This document shows positions 29,894 to 40,667 of a stretch of 57,136 nucleotides of DNA, piece after piece. Made by a program: the position numbers and the translations under genes. The stretch lies in the NCBI GenBank assembly GCA_017380435.1, contig JAFODZ010000039.1, forward strand, positions 1 through 57,136, written 5' to 3'. Under the pieces are notes generated by a model. The model searched no databases and had not been told where the DNA came from. It saw only the letters and a list, made by a program, of their open reading frames with translations. Within the stretch, counting starts at the first letter, position 1. The number at the start of each line of letters is the position of its first letter. The DNA is from Oscillospiraceae bacterium (lineage in GTDB: Bacteria > Bacillota > Clostridia > Oscillospirales > Oscillospiraceae).

Positions 29894-32230
29894 ATGGCAA
29901 AACCTAAACGAAATCGGGAGTATGGCCGCCTTCGGGGCGACAGCGGGCAGCATCGCAGGATCTTGATCGTGGCAGTGCTGCTGGGAATGATAGCTTTTGT
30001 GCCAGTGGTGGCGCGGCTGTACAGTCTGATGATCGTGCAGTATGATACTTATTTGGAAAAGGCGCGTAGGAATCAAACCCGAACCACAGCCGTATCCCCG
30101 GATCGGGGGACGATCTACGACTGCAATATGAATATCCTTGCCACCTCCCAGCGGGTGAGCAATGTGTATCTGAATCCCCGGCAGTTACGGCAGGCCAAGA
30201 CGGATGTGCCTGCGGTGGCACAGGTGCTGGGGGAAATGCTGGAAAAAGATCCCCAATGGATCGTCAAACAATCGGAAGATACCGCCATGCGCTATAAGCA
30301 GATCGCCGCCGGTGTGGATGATGAAACAGCCGCAGCGCTGCGCAGCTATATGGCGCAGGAAAACATAGAGGGTATCCATTTGGAACCTGCCACAAAGCGT
30401 TACTACCCCTACGGCGCGCTGGCATCCCAGGTGATCGGCTTTGTCAATGCCTCCAATACCGGCTCGGAAGGGGTGGAGGCGGCGTATAACAGCTACCTGC
30501 AGGGCGGCACCGGCAAGGTGATCAGCGGCAAGGGAAACAATGAAATGGATATGCCCTTTTCCTATGAGGCGTATGTAGCGGCCCGGCAAGGCTGCGATGT
30601 GATCCTGACCATCGACACCACTGTCCAGGCCTGCCTGGAAAAACAGATGGAGGCGGCGATTGCCCGCTACGATGTGCAAAACGGTGCGTTTGGGATGGTG
30701 ATGAATGTCAATACCGGGGAAATTCTGGCCATGGCTACCCTGGGCGGCTACGATCCCAACGATTATCTGAGCGTCTATGACACCAAAACCGCCGGGCAGC
30801 TGGAGCAGATGAAGCAGGCCTATCTTGCCTGCCCGGAAGGCTCGGCAGAGTATAACACCGGAAAAGAAAAATACCAAAAAGCGCTGACAGACGCCCGGCT
30901 GAAGCAGTGGCGAAACCGCTGCATTTCCGACGGCTATGAACCCGGATCTACCTTCAAAGTGCTGACCCTTGCCTCTGCACTGGACAGCGGCGCGATTACG
31001 CTGAATAACCATTATTCCTGCGGGGGCGCATCTCAGATCCCCGGCAGAAGCCAGCTTCTGCATTGCTGGCGCTCATCCGGTCACGGCGGTCAGACTACCG
31101 CCCAGGCATTGCAAAATTCCTGTAATATTGCCTTTGCCAATATTGCCCTGTCTTTGGGCGGGGAGCGGTTTTATTCTTATGTGCAGAATTTCGGCGTGAT
31201 GGAAAAGACCGGCATCGACTTGTCCGGCGAGAGTAAAGGCGTATTTTTTGATAAGTCGCTGATTGTCGATACCCAAAAATGGGGGACGGCATCGCTCACC
31301 TCCGGCTCTTTTGGCCAGACCTTTAAGCTGACACCTTTGCAGCTTGTCCGGGCCATTTCCTGCGTGGTCAATGGCGGCTATCTTTTGGAGCCATATCTGG
31401 TTTCCGAGATCGTCGATAGCGACGGCAACACGGTTCTTAAGCAGGAACCTACGGTGCTGCGCCGGGTTATCAGCGAAGAGACCTCCCGCACCATGCGCAC
31501 GCTTATGGAATCGGTGGTCAGTGAGGGTACAGCGAAAAATGCCCAGGTTTATGGCTTCTCCATTGGGGGTAAAACCGGCACCAGCGAGAAGATCGATGTG
31601 CTGGATGCTAACGGAAATCCCACTTTAGATAAAATTGTTTCCTTCGTAGGGGTTGCGCCGATGGACAATCCGGAGTATATTGTATTGGTGGCACTGGATA
31701 CGCCGTCCCGTTCCACGGGAATGTATATTTCCGGCGGCGTGATGGCAGCGCCCACCGTTGGTGCGGTGCTGGGGGATATCCTGCCCTATTTGGGCGTGAC
31801 CCGTTCCTATCCCGAGGGCGACCCTTCTGCCCGGCAGGTGATCGTGCCGGAGCTGACAGGGAAAACGGCCGCAGAAGTGAAGGATATTTTGAAAGAACTC
31901 AGTCTGACGGCTCAAACTGTGGGAACGGAGGAGCTGGTAACAGCGCAAATTCCCGGTCCGGGTTCGGCTGTTCCCGGCGGCAGCGAAGTGCTGCTGTATT
32001 TTGGGGAAGAGCCGGAGCAGCGAATGGTTACAGTCCCGGATTTTGCCGGGATGAACCGGCAGCAGGCAGCGGACGCTGCCGGAAAGCTGGGACTTTATAT
32101 CTATGTTGCAGGCAATACCCAGCTGCTTCCGCAAGTGGTCGTAACGGCCCAATCCCATCCAAAACAAACACAAGTGCCTGCAGGCACTACCATAACATTG
32201 ACCTTCACCGATGTGGGGGTCCAGGATTGA
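29894..32230 (+). CDS. Class B penicillin-binding protein with two PASTA domains
   Basis: A 778-residue division transpeptidase (FtsI/PBP2B or SpoVD type). A basic N-terminus and membrane helix (about 18-40) are followed by the dimerisation domain (TTAVSPDRGTIYDCN, about 60-230) and the transpeptidase domain with STFK (Ser352), SCN (QNSCNIAF) and KTG (Lys560; GGKTGTSEK). Two PASTA domains follow at about 652-710 and 713-776 (VPELTGKTAAEV, VPDFAGMNRQQAAD). Two PASTA domains are more typical of vegetative PBP2B than of SpoVD, which usually has one. The start MAKPKRN follows GGAGGTCGGG; upstream in-frame codons are excluded. Confidence 0.93.
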   Translation: MAKPKRNREYGRLRGDSGQHRRILIVAVLLGMIAFVPVVARLYSLMIVQYDTYLEKARRNQTRTTAVSPDRGTIYDCNMNILATSQRVSNVYLNPRQLRQAKTDVPAVAQVLGEMLEKDPQWIVKQSEDTAMRYKQIAAGVDDETAAALRSYMAQENIEGIHLEPATKRYYPYGALASQVIGFVNASNTGSEGVEAAYNSYLQGGTGKVISGKGNNEMDMPFSYEAYVAARQGCDVILTIDTTVQACLEKQMEAAIARYDVQNGAFGMVMNVNTGEILAMATLGGYDPNDYLSVYDTKTAGQLEQMKQAYLACPEGSAEYNTGKEKYQKALTDARLKQWRNRCISDGYEPGSTFKVLTLASALDSGAITLNNHYSCGGASQIPGRSQLLHCWRSSGHGGQTTAQALQNSCNIAFANIALSLGGERFYSYVQNFGVMEKTGIDLSGESKGVFFDKSLIVDTQKWGTASLTSGSFGQTFKLTPLQLVRAISCVVNGGYLLEPYLVSEIVDSDGNTVLKQEPTVLRRVISEETSRTMRTLMESVVSEGTAKNAQVYGFSIGGKTGTSEKIDVLDANGNPTLDKIVSFVGVAPMDNPEYIVLVALDTPSRSTGMYISGGVMAAPTVGAVLGDILPYLGVTRSYPEGDPSARQVIVPELTGKTAAEVKDILKELSLTAQTVGTEELVTAQIPGPGSAVPGGSEVLLYFGEEPEQRMVTVPDFAGMNRQQAADAAGKLGLYIYVAGNTQLLPQVVVTAQSHPKQTQVPAGTTITLTFTDVGVQD

Positions 32231-32248
32231 CACGAAAGGACGAACAAT

Positions 32249-33682
32249 ATGAAACTCAGCGAGCTTTTGCAGGGCGTGGAGGTTACCGCCATCCGCGCAG
32301 ATGAAAATATGGAAATTACGGGCATTGCTTTTGACTCCCGGAATGTGAAGCCCGGCGATTTGTTTATGGCCATTTCCGGCTTTTCCACCGACGGTAATCG
32401 GTTTATCCCTGCTGCTATGGAAAAGGGTGCTGTGCTGGCGGTATCGGCCAGGACTCCGGAGCAGGATGTGCCTTATGTGACGGTGGTTGACGACCGTCTG
32501 GCTATGGCGCAGATCGCTACCAATTTCTACGGCCATCCTGCCAAGAAAATGTGTATGATCGGCGTCACCGGCACCAACGGAAAAACCTCTATCACATTGC
32601 TGCTGAAGCACGTTTTGGAAACCGTGAAGGGGGCAAAGGTAGGTCTGATCGGCACTATGGAAAGCTTGATTGGTGACCAGCCGGTGCATTCTGTGCGCAC
32701 GACCCCCGAAAGTCCGGATCTGCAGGCGTTGTTCGCCCAAATGGCAGATGCAGGCTGCGAGTACTTAGTGATGGAGGTGTCCTCCCACGCTCTGGCTTTG
32801 GAGCGTGTTGGCGGCGTGCATTACGATGTGGCGGCCTTCACCAATCTGACCCAGGATCACCTGGATTTCCATAAGACGATGGAAGAATACGGCCTTGCCA
32901 AAGCAAAGCTGTTTGCCCGGTGCGATAAGGCGGTTGCCAATATTGATGATAGCTGGAGTGTCCGTATGGAGGAAGCTGCTTCCTGCCCGGTGCTGCACAC
33001 CTCTGTGAAAAATGAAGCCGATCTGCACGCCAAAAATATTGAGCTTTACAGTGACAAGATCCGTTATACCGCCATTTGCGGCGATGAGCAGGTGCCGGTG
33101 GAAGTGCCCATTCCCGGCAGATTCACGGTGTATAATACGCTGACAGTTCTGGGTATCGCTATGCAGCTGGGAATCAGCCTTGCCGATGCTGCCCAGGCGC
33201 TGAAAACCGCCAAGGGCGTCAAGGGCAGAATTGAAGTCGTGCCCACCCCCGGCAAGGATTATACCATCATCATCGACTATGCCCACTCCCACGACAGTCT
33301 GGAAAATATTCTGACCTCCGTTAAGGATTTCTGCAAGGGCAGGCTGATTGCGGTCTTTGGCAGCAGCGGCGGCCGTGACCCGGGAAAACGGCCTCTTATG
33401 GGCGAGGTAGGTGCCAGAGTTGCGGATATCGCCGTCATCACCACCGACAATGCCCGCTGGGAAGATCCCTTCACCGTCATCCAGGAAATGCTGGCCGGTA
33501 TCCCGGATCAGAGCAACTGTGTGGTCATCGTCGATCGCACGGAGGCCATCCACTACGCTATGGACATTGCGGAAAAAGATGATATAATTGTGTTGGCCGG
33601 TCGCGGCCACGAGCTGTACCAGGAATCTATGGGCGTAAAAGTGCCGATGGATGAACGGAAAATCGTTGCAGAGTATCTGTAA
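32249..33682 (+). CDS. murE: UDP-MurNAc-tripeptide synthetase
   Basis: A 477-residue Mur ligase that adds the third stem-peptide residue. Motifs are the P-loop GVTGTNGKTS, the carbamylated-Lys region TTPESPDLQ, MEVSSHALALERV, and DYAHSHDSLE. The amino-acid specificity motif is TTDNARWEDP: DNAR instead of the usual DNPR of diaminopimelate-adding enzymes; the Arg that contacts the diaminopimelate carboxylate is kept, so meso-diaminopimelate is the likely substrate. It follows the PBP gene by 18 bases. Confidence 0.94.
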   Translation: MKLSELLQGVEVTAIRADENMEITGIAFDSRNVKPGDLFMAISGFSTDGNRFIPAAMEKGAVLAVSARTPEQDVPYVTVVDDRLAMAQIATNFYGHPAKKMCMIGVTGTNGKTSITLLLKHVLETVKGAKVGLIGTMESLIGDQPVHSVRTTPESPDLQALFAQMADAGCEYLVMEVSSHALALERVGGVHYDVAAFTNLTQDHLDFHKTMEEYGLAKAKLFARCDKAVANIDDSWSVRMEEAASCPVLHTSVKNEADLHAKNIELYSDKIRYTAICGDEQVPVEVPIPGRFTVYNTLTVLGIAMQLGISLADAAQALKTAKGVKGRIEVVPTPGKDYTIIIDYAHSHDSLENILTSVKDFCKGRLIAVFGSSGGRDPGKRPLMGEVGARVADIAVITTDNARWEDPFTVIQEMLAGIPDQSNCVVIVDRTEAIHYAMDIAEKDDIIVLAGRGHELYQESMGVKVPMDERKIVAEYL

Positions 33683-33695
33683 GAAAGGAACTTTT

Positions 33696-35048
33696 ATGGC
33701 CAGTATCACACTCAAACAGGCTGCCCAATGGTGCGGCGGCCGGGTAGAAGCCAAGTATGAAAATGTCAGCTTCTGCGGCGCAAATATTGACTCCCGCAAG
33801 CTCAGTCCCGGACAGCTGTTTGTGGCGCTGGTGGCGGCCCGTGACGGCCATGATTTTATCCCTGCTGCCTTGCAAAAGGGAGCGGCGGCGGTGCTGTGCA
33901 ACCGGGTGACCGGGGATTATCCTGCCATTGTGGTAGAAGACAGCCGTATTGCCTTGGGGCAGATTGCGGCCGGGTTGCTGCGGCAGATGAATCCCAAAAT
34001 TGTGGCAGTTACCGGTTCTGTGGGAAAGAGCACCACAAAGGAAATGATCGCCGCGGTTCTGCAGACCCAGTACAAGGTGAGTAAGACTCCGGCTAACCAC
34101 AACAACGATTTGGGTATGCCCGCTGCGGTGCTGGCTATGGATGCCCAAAGCGAAGCGGTGGTGCTGGAAATGGGTATGTGCCGCGCCGGTGAGATCGCCT
34201 ATATGTCGGAGCTTGCCCGACCCGATGTGGGTGTCATCATCAATATCGGCACGATGCATATAGAAAATTTAGGTTCCCAGGAGGGCATCCTGCAGGCAAA
34301 GTTGGAGATCACCCGGGGAATGGGCGAAAACGGAAAGCTTTTGCTGTACGGCGACGATCAATTCCTGTGGGGAAGCCGGGAAAATTTACCTGTGGAAGCT
34401 TTCTACTTCGGTCGGTATAATGAAGAAAGCAGCCTGCGGGCAGAGAATGTCACCCAGAGTCCCGAGGGCATTCGATATACTGCCGTATGGGGCGATGTGC
34501 GGTTTGCCGTATATCTGCCTTTGGAGGGTGAGCATTATGTTGCCGACTCTCTGGCGGCAATCAGCGCCGGCCTGGAGCTGGGAATCACCCCGGAAAATAT
34601 CCAAAAGGGATTGGCAAACTTCCAAACTATGGAAGGTCGCCAGGAAATCTTAGAATTTAAAGGCTGCACCATTATCAAAGATTGCTATAATGCCGGCCCG
34701 GAGTCTATGGAAGCGGCATTGAAGGTGCTGGGCAACCGTCCCGGTAGGCGCATCGCGGTGCTTGCCGATATGCTGGAGCTGGGAAAACACAGCGCCTACG
34801 CCCATGAAAAGGTGGGTGCGCTGGCAGCGCAGTATGCCGATATTCTGCTGTGCTATGGCCCTCAGAGCGAAGCTATGCTCTCCGGCGCGAAGAAAGCCGG
34901 TATGGAGAAGGCATACCATTACTTAGACCGGGCGGCATTAAATGCGGACCTGCTCAGTACGGTTCGGGCAGGGGATGTGCTGCTGTTTAAAGGCTCAAGA
35001 GGCATGAAGATGGAATTGAGCCTGGAGCAGCTGATGAAAGAGCTGTAA
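33696..35048 (+). CDS. murF: UDP-MurNAc-tripeptide--D-Ala-D-Ala ligase
   Basis: A 450-residue Mur ligase that attaches D-Ala-D-Ala and completes the pentapeptide. Motifs are the P-loop VTGSVGKSTTKEM, TPANHNNDLGMP, EMGMCRAGEIAYM, KDCYNAGPESM and LFKGSRGMKMEL at the C-terminus. ATG 33696 follows AAGAAAGGA. It sits 13 bases after murE. Confidence 0.94.
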   Translation: MASITLKQAAQWCGGRVEAKYENVSFCGANIDSRKLSPGQLFVALVAARDGHDFIPAALQKGAAAVLCNRVTGDYPAIVVEDSRIALGQIAAGLLRQMNPKIVAVTGSVGKSTTKEMIAAVLQTQYKVSKTPANHNNDLGMPAAVLAMDAQSEAVVLEMGMCRAGEIAYMSELARPDVGVIINIGTMHIENLGSQEGILQAKLEITRGMGENGKLLLYGDDQFLWGSRENLPVEAFYFGRYNEESSLRAENVTQSPEGIRYTAVWGDVRFAVYLPLEGEHYVADSLAAISAGLELGITPENIQKGLANFQTMEGRQEILEFKGCTIIKDCYNAGPESMEAALKVLGNRPGRRIAVLADMLELGKHSAYAHEKVGALAAQYADILLCYGPQSEAMLSGAKKAGMEKAYHYLDRAALNADLLSTVRAGDVLLFKGSRGMKMELSLEQLMKEL

Positions 35049-35117
35049 GTAAAAGATAAACAAAAGGACTGCTGCGGGAATTGAGGATTCCCTTGGCGCA
35101 ATGGGAGGATAAACAAA

Positions 35118-36131
35118 ATGGAAATGGAATGGTTGAGAATTGGATTGGTCTGTATTGCAGGCGGCGTTCTCTCCGGACTGTCGGGAATTCTGCTGCTGCC
35201 TGTTCTGCGGGCGTTGAAGGCAGGTCAGTCTGTCCACGAGATCGGCCCCACATGGCACAACAGCAAAGTTGGCACTCCCTTGATGGGCGGTTTGATGTTC
35301 ATTGCCGCTGCGGTGATTTGCCTGCTGGTGAATTTGTTTACAGTGCAGAATTATACCGTATATTTTACCCTTGGCTTTGCGCTGTGCTTTGCGCTGATCG
35401 GTTTTTTGGATGATTTCTGCAAAGTCAAATTCAAGCGTGAGCTGGGTCTGACGGCATTTCAGAAAATGGCGCTGCAAATGGTGGTTGCTGCCATCTATCT
35501 GTACATTCTGTATAAGCAGCAGGCGCTGACTACATCGTTGTATATTCCCTTTGTGAATTGGACTTGGGAGCTGCCTTTCCCGCCCTTCATCAACTTCCCC
35601 CTGTATTTCATTTTCGGAATGTTTGTGATGGTGGGCACGGTCAATGCGGTGAACCTTACCGACGGCATCGATGGTCTGTGCGCCACCGTAACTTTGCCGG
35701 TTATGGCGTTTTTCGCTGTGGTCGCCTGCCTGAAGGGATTGTGGGATCTGGCGCTGCTGCCTGCCTGCCTGTTCGGTGCGCTGATCGCTTATTTGTTCTT
35801 CAATTGGCATCCTGCCAAGGTCTTTATGGGCGATACCGGCTCGCTGTTTTTGGGCGGCGTGGTCTGCGCTCTGGCCTTTGCGCTGAATATGCCCCTTATT
35901 TTGGTGCTTGTAGGCTTTGTGTATATGGTGGAGGTTCTTTCCGACCTGATCCAATTTGCCTATTTCCGTGCCACCCACGGCAAGCGCTTCTTTAAAATGG
36001 CCCCCATCCACCACCACTTTGAAAAGTGCGGATGGAAAGAGGTCAAGATCGTTTTGGTGTTTTCCGCAGTTTCTGCGGTGATGTGTCTGATCGCCTGGTT
36101 TGGCGTCAGCGGTTCGATTCTGGTAAAATAA
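35118..36131 (+). CDS. mraY: Phospho-MurNAc-pentapeptide transferase
   Basis: A 337-residue, ten-helix membrane enzyme that forms lipid I. Active-site motifs are VHEIGPTWHNSKVGTPLMGG, the double Asp FLDDFCKVK, NAVNLTDGIDGL, FMGDTGSLFLGG and the late His cluster MAPIHHHFEKCG. GGGAGG precedes the ATG. murD, which usually follows mraY, is missing here; ftsW comes next after 16 bases. Confidence 0.95.
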   Translation: MEMEWLRIGLVCIAGGVLSGLSGILLLPVLRALKAGQSVHEIGPTWHNSKVGTPLMGGLMFIAAAVICLLVNLFTVQNYTVYFTLGFALCFALIGFLDDFCKVKFKRELGLTAFQKMALQMVVAAIYLYILYKQQALTTSLYIPFVNWTWELPFPPFINFPLYFIFGMFVMVGTVNAVNLTDGIDGLCATVTLPVMAFFAVVACLKGLWDLALLPACLFGALIAYLFFNWHPAKVFMGDTGSLFLGGVVCALAFALNMPLILVLVGFVYMVEVLSDLIQFAYFRATHGKRFFKMAPIHHHFEKCGWKEVKIVLVFSAVSAVMCLIAWFGVSGSILVK

Positions 36132-36147
36132 CGGAAAGGAGACCGGT

Positions 36148-37317
36148 ATGGCGGCAGAGAAAACTCTGTTTGCCAAAGAGGACCGCCGTCGGGTGTTATC
36201 CCGGGGCGAAGGTGTGGATATCCCCTTTCTCCTATTACTTTTGACAGTGTTGGCGCTGGGCCTTACGATGCTGTATTCGGCAAGTTATGCCCAAAGCCTT
36301 TATGATACCGGCTACCGTTCCTCCACCCGATATTTGGAAAAGCAGGCATTTTGTGCTGCGATCGGGTTGGTGATGATGTTTATAACCAGCCGGATACAAG
36401 CCGATTTTTGGCTGAAATTAAGCTGGCCGTTGTACGCAGGCAGCATTGTGCTGCTTTTGCTGGTCTTGTTTTTCGGGGAGACGGTCAACGGAGCAAAACG
36501 GTGGATCAATATTGCCGGGCTGCAGTTTCAGCCTTCGGAAATTGCCAAGTTCACCCTCATTTTGCTTATGGCTAAGCTGACCCGAAGCTTTGGCAGCGAT
36601 GCCAAAACTTTTCGCTACGGCGTGATGGCCTTTGGCGTCGCCCTTTTGGGGATTCTGGTGCCATTGGCTTTGGAACGCCATCTTTCCGCGGTGATGCTGC
36701 TGGGAATGGTGGCGGTGGTGATGATGTTCGTAGCCGGCACAAAAATGCGGTGGCTGCTGGCAGGAGCCGGCGCAGCGGTGGTTTTTGTGGTGATTTATGT
36801 GAGCCTTTTAGGCTATGCCGGCGACCGGATCACGGCCTGGTTCCACCCCGAAGCCGACCCGGGCAATACCGGCTATCAGATCTTGCAGTCCTTGTATGCC
36901 ATCGGCTCCGGCGGACTGTTTGGCCTGGGACTGGGGAAAAGTAAGCAAAAATACTTATATTTACCCTTTCAGTATAACGACTATATTTTTGCGGTGGTCT
37001 GCGAGGAGCTGGGTCTTGTAGGCGCAGCAGCCATTATGATGCTGTTTGCGGCGCTGATCCTGCGGGGGTACTGGATCGCTTTAAAAGGGCGTGACAGGTT
37101 TTCAACCGTCCTGGCGGCAGGTCTGATCACCCAGATCGCCGTGCAGACATTGCTGAATATGGGCGTTGTGACCAATTTGCTGCCCTCTACCGGCGTGGCG
37201 TTGCCGTTCTTTTCCTACGGCGGCACGGCGCTGGCGGTGAATCTGGCAGAAATGGGCATCGTGCTGAGTATATCCCGTTACCGCCATCGGGCGGCAAGAC
37301 AGGAGGAATTTCTATGA
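36148..37317 (+). CDS. ftsW: FtsW/SpoVE-family SEDS glycan polymerase
   Basis: A 389-residue protein with about ten membrane helices. Signature segments are LYSASYAQS, ETVNGAKRWINIAGLQFQPS (SEDS motif), ILQSLYAIGSGGLFGLGLG, FAVVCEELG and STGVALPFFSYGGTAL. It polymerises lipid II at the septum together with the class B PBP of this operon. In spore formers the same position may be taken by spoVE; the sequence does not separate the two. It overlaps murG by 4 bases. Confidence 0.92.
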   Translation: MAAEKTLFAKEDRRRVLSRGEGVDIPFLLLLLTVLALGLTMLYSASYAQSLYDTGYRSSTRYLEKQAFCAAIGLVMMFITSRIQADFWLKLSWPLYAGSIVLLLLVLFFGETVNGAKRWINIAGLQFQPSEIAKFTLILLMAKLTRSFGSDAKTFRYGVMAFGVALLGILVPLALERHLSAVMLLGMVAVVMMFVAGTKMRWLLAGAGAAVVFVVIYVSLLGYAGDRITAWFHPEADPGNTGYQILQSLYAIGSGGLFGLGLGKSKQKYLYLPFQYNDYIFAVVCEELGLVGAAAIMMLFAALILRGYWIALKGRDRFSTVLAAGLITQIAVQTLLNMGVVTNLLPSTGVALPFFSYGGTALAVNLAEMGIVLSISRYRHRAARQEEFL

Positions 37318-38441
37318 ATGTGATATTTACCTGTGGCGGCACAGGCGGCCATATCAACCCCGCCATCGCCATAGCCAATATATGGAAAGAGCGCTACCCC
37401 GACAGCAACATTCTGTTTGTGGGCGGTGGTGACGAGCTGGAGCAGGAGCTGGTGCCAAAGGCCGGTTTTGACCTTGTCTGCGTGACAGCCTACGGCATTT
37501 GGCGTGCCTGGGACATCAAGACGATTCTGCATAACATCAAAGCGGTTTGGCTGATGCTCCGGGGAATCTGCAAGTGTAAAAAGATTTTTAAAAAGTTTAA
37601 GCCGGATGTGATCGTGGGAACAGGCGGTTATGCCAGCTTCCAAACCCTGGCGGCAGGCAAACTGATGAAAATTCCCACCTGCGTCCATGAATCCAACGCA
37701 ATGCCCGGGATTACCACCAAAATGGCATCCCGCTTTGTGGATAAGGTGCTGGTGTGCTTCCCGGAAAGTGTCCGCTATTACAAGGATCAAAGCCGCGTGG
37801 AAGTGGTGGGTATGCCGGTGCGCCGGGAATTCATCTACACCGAAAAGAACTGGGCCAGAAAGGAATTGTGTCTGGATTCGCGGCCTGTGATCGTATCTGC
37901 CTTCGGCTCTCAGGGCGCGAAGGTGATGAATGAAACAATGGCGGAATTATTCCGGCTGGAGAAAGAGGCGGGATTCCCGTATCAGCATATCCACGCAGTT
38001 GGCTCATTCGGTATGAGCTGGATGCCGGAGCTGGTGAAGGAAAAGGGCATTGACATTGAGAAGGATAGCGCCATTATGATGCGGCAGTACCTGTACAATA
38101 TGCCCACGGTTATGGCAGCGGCAGATGTGGTCATCAGCCGGGCAGGCGCATCCACCTGCAACGAGATCGCTGCCTCCGGAACGCCCTGTATTCTGATCCC
38201 GTCGCCCAATGTGACGGATAACCACCAGGAAAAGAACGCCCGGGCTATGGAAAAACCCGGCGGTGCAGTGGTGGTTCTGGAAAAAGAGTGTACTGCCCAG
38301 AGAATATATGACGAGATCCAAAAAATCGTGGAAGATCCCCAGCTGCGTGAGAATATGCAGAAGGCGCTGCACGGTATGGTGGTGCCGGATTCTGCAGAAC
38401 GGGTCTGTGCTATTATGGATAGCTTGAGAAAACGAGGATGA
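37314..38441 (+). CDS. murG: UDP-GlcNAc--lipid I GlcNAc transferase
   Basis: A 375-residue GT-B enzyme that makes lipid II at the inner membrane face. Motifs are the G-loop FTCGGTGGHINPAIAIA, the second G-loop GTGGYAS, HESNAMPG and the UDP-binding region SRAGASTCNEIAASGTP. It overlaps both neighbours by 4 bases. Confidence 0.95.
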   Translation: MNVIFTCGGTGGHINPAIAIANIWKERYPDSNILFVGGGDELEQELVPKAGFDLVCVTAYGIWRAWDIKTILHNIKAVWLMLRGICKCKKIFKKFKPDVIVGTGGYASFQTLAAGKLMKIPTCVHESNAMPGITTKMASRFVDKVLVCFPESVRYYKDQSRVEVVGMPVRREFIYTEKNWARKELCLDSRPVIVSAFGSQGAKVMNETMAELFRLEKEAGFPYQHIHAVGSFGMSWMPELVKEKGIDIEKDSAIMMRQYLYNMPTVMAAADVVISRAGASTCNEIAASGTPCILIPSPNVTDNHQEKNARAMEKPGGAVVVLEKECTAQRIYDEIQKIVEDPQLRENMQKALHGMVVPDSAERVCAIMDSLRKRG

Positions 38442-39322
38442 CTATGGAAACAAAAGAGAGAATCAAAGAAGAACAAACCCGAACCCGTTCCCGTCAAAAG
38501 CCCCAAAAGGATGTGGTTTATACCCAGCCGAAGCCCTTTAACCGCAACCGCTTTTTGCTGCAGATGGCAACAGCAGCGGCGGTGGCCCTGGCGCTGCTGT
38601 TGGGAATCTCCATCTTCTTCAAGGTGGAGCAGGTGGAAGTGGCCGGTGCGGAGCATTATGATGAATACCGCATTTTTGAAACTTCCGGGATCAAGACCGG
38701 TGAGAGTTTGATGCTGCTCAATAAAATGCGCATCAAGGCTCGCATTGAACAGGAAAACCCTCATGTGGATACGGTGCGAATCGGCAGAAGACTGCCCGAT
38801 ACGGTGGTGATCCAAATCACAGAACGGGATGTGTTTTACGCAGCGCAGGACTCCCAAGGAGGCTGGTGGCTGCTCAATCCCAACGGGAAAATCGTAGAAA
38901 ATTGCCCGGAATCGGCTGTGGATGACTATACCAAGATCCTGGGCGTAAAGCTGTCCGCTCCCGAGCCTGGAATGATGGCAGCAGCCTATGAGCCAGAGCA
39001 GGAGCAGGATGAAGAGGGCAATACCATCCCCGTGACGGTTTATGCCAAGGAACAGTTGGAGCTGGCCCTTACCATCATCCGTCAGTTGGAGAAGGAGCAT
39101 TTTGTAGGCACGATCGCATCTGTGGATGTGAGCAATACGGCAGATATCCAGCTTTGGTACGGGACCCGCTTCCAAATGCTGATCGGCGATGCCCAGAAGC
39201 TGTCTGTGAAGATCAATGCACTGGCGCAGGCACTGGCAATGAAAGAGGATTATGAAACGGGAATCCTGGATGCCAGTTTCACGATTTGGCCTGACCAGGT
39301 GGCGCATAGTCAATTTCCCTAA
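38438..39322 (+). CDS. Cell division protein FtsQ/DivIB
   Basis: A 294-residue bitopic protein with a basic cytoplasmic tail (1-42), one membrane helix (about 44-64), a POTRA domain beginning VEQVEVAGAEHYDEYRI and an FtsQ/DivIB beta domain (RIGRRLPDTVVIQITERDV onward). It links early and late division proteins in the septum. The start is ATG 38438 (overlapping the murG stop) or ATG 38444. Last gene before the separate ftsZ promoter. Confidence 0.92.
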   Translation: MTMETKERIKEEQTRTRSRQKPQKDVVYTQPKPFNRNRFLLQMATAAAVALALLLGISIFFKVEQVEVAGAEHYDEYRIFETSGIKTGESLMLLNKMRIKARIEQENPHVDTVRIGRRLPDTVVIQITERDVFYAAQDSQGGWWLLNPNGKIVENCPESAVDDYTKILGVKLSAPEPGMMAAAYEPEQEQDEEGNTIPVTVYAKEQLELALTIIRQLEKEHFVGTIASVDVSNTADIQLWYGTRFQMLIGDAQKLSVKINALAQALAMKEDYETGILDASFTIWPDQVAHSQFP

Positions 39323-39360
39323 GGAAAATAAAAAAATTGGAGAAAATCCAAACTTTTCTA

Positions 39361-39389
39361 TTGACCAAATCGATTTTTGGGGATAGAAT
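39361..39389 (+). promoter_or_regulatory. ftsZ promoter
   Basis: -35 TTGACC (39361-39366), 17-bp spacer, -10 TAGAAT (39384-39389), in the 140-base gap after ftsQ; the leader is about 67 bases. Confidence 0.65.
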
Positions 39390-39462
39390 ATAAAAGTAAA
39401 AATATAAAACCGGCAGAATGGGCGGTGCTCATCTGTAAAAGCATACATAGGAGGATGACGGT

Positions 39463-40512
<1,050 letters not shown>

Positions 40513-40532
40513 TTAGAATGATAAAATAACCG

Positions 40533-40633
40533 TGTCATTGCGAACCAGTGACAGAGTCACTGGTGTGGCAATCCGTAATCCCTATTTGGAGAACGGATTC
40601 CCACGCCAGTGTGCGCACTGGCTCGGAATGACA
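40533..40633. repeat. Palindromic intergenic repeat, family 3
   Basis: A 101-bp element with ends TGTCATTGCGAACCAGTG and CACTGGCTCGGAATGACA and inner arms GTGGCAATCCGTAATCC / GGATTCCCAC. It lies just after ftsZ and is followed by CTTTTTC, so it could also work as the ftsZ terminator. This type of element is familiar from the intergenic regions of gut Clostridia; only one copy is in this window. Confidence 0.8.
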
Positions 40634-40667
40634 CTTTTTCTTAGTTTGTAAAAAAAGGTTACAGTCT

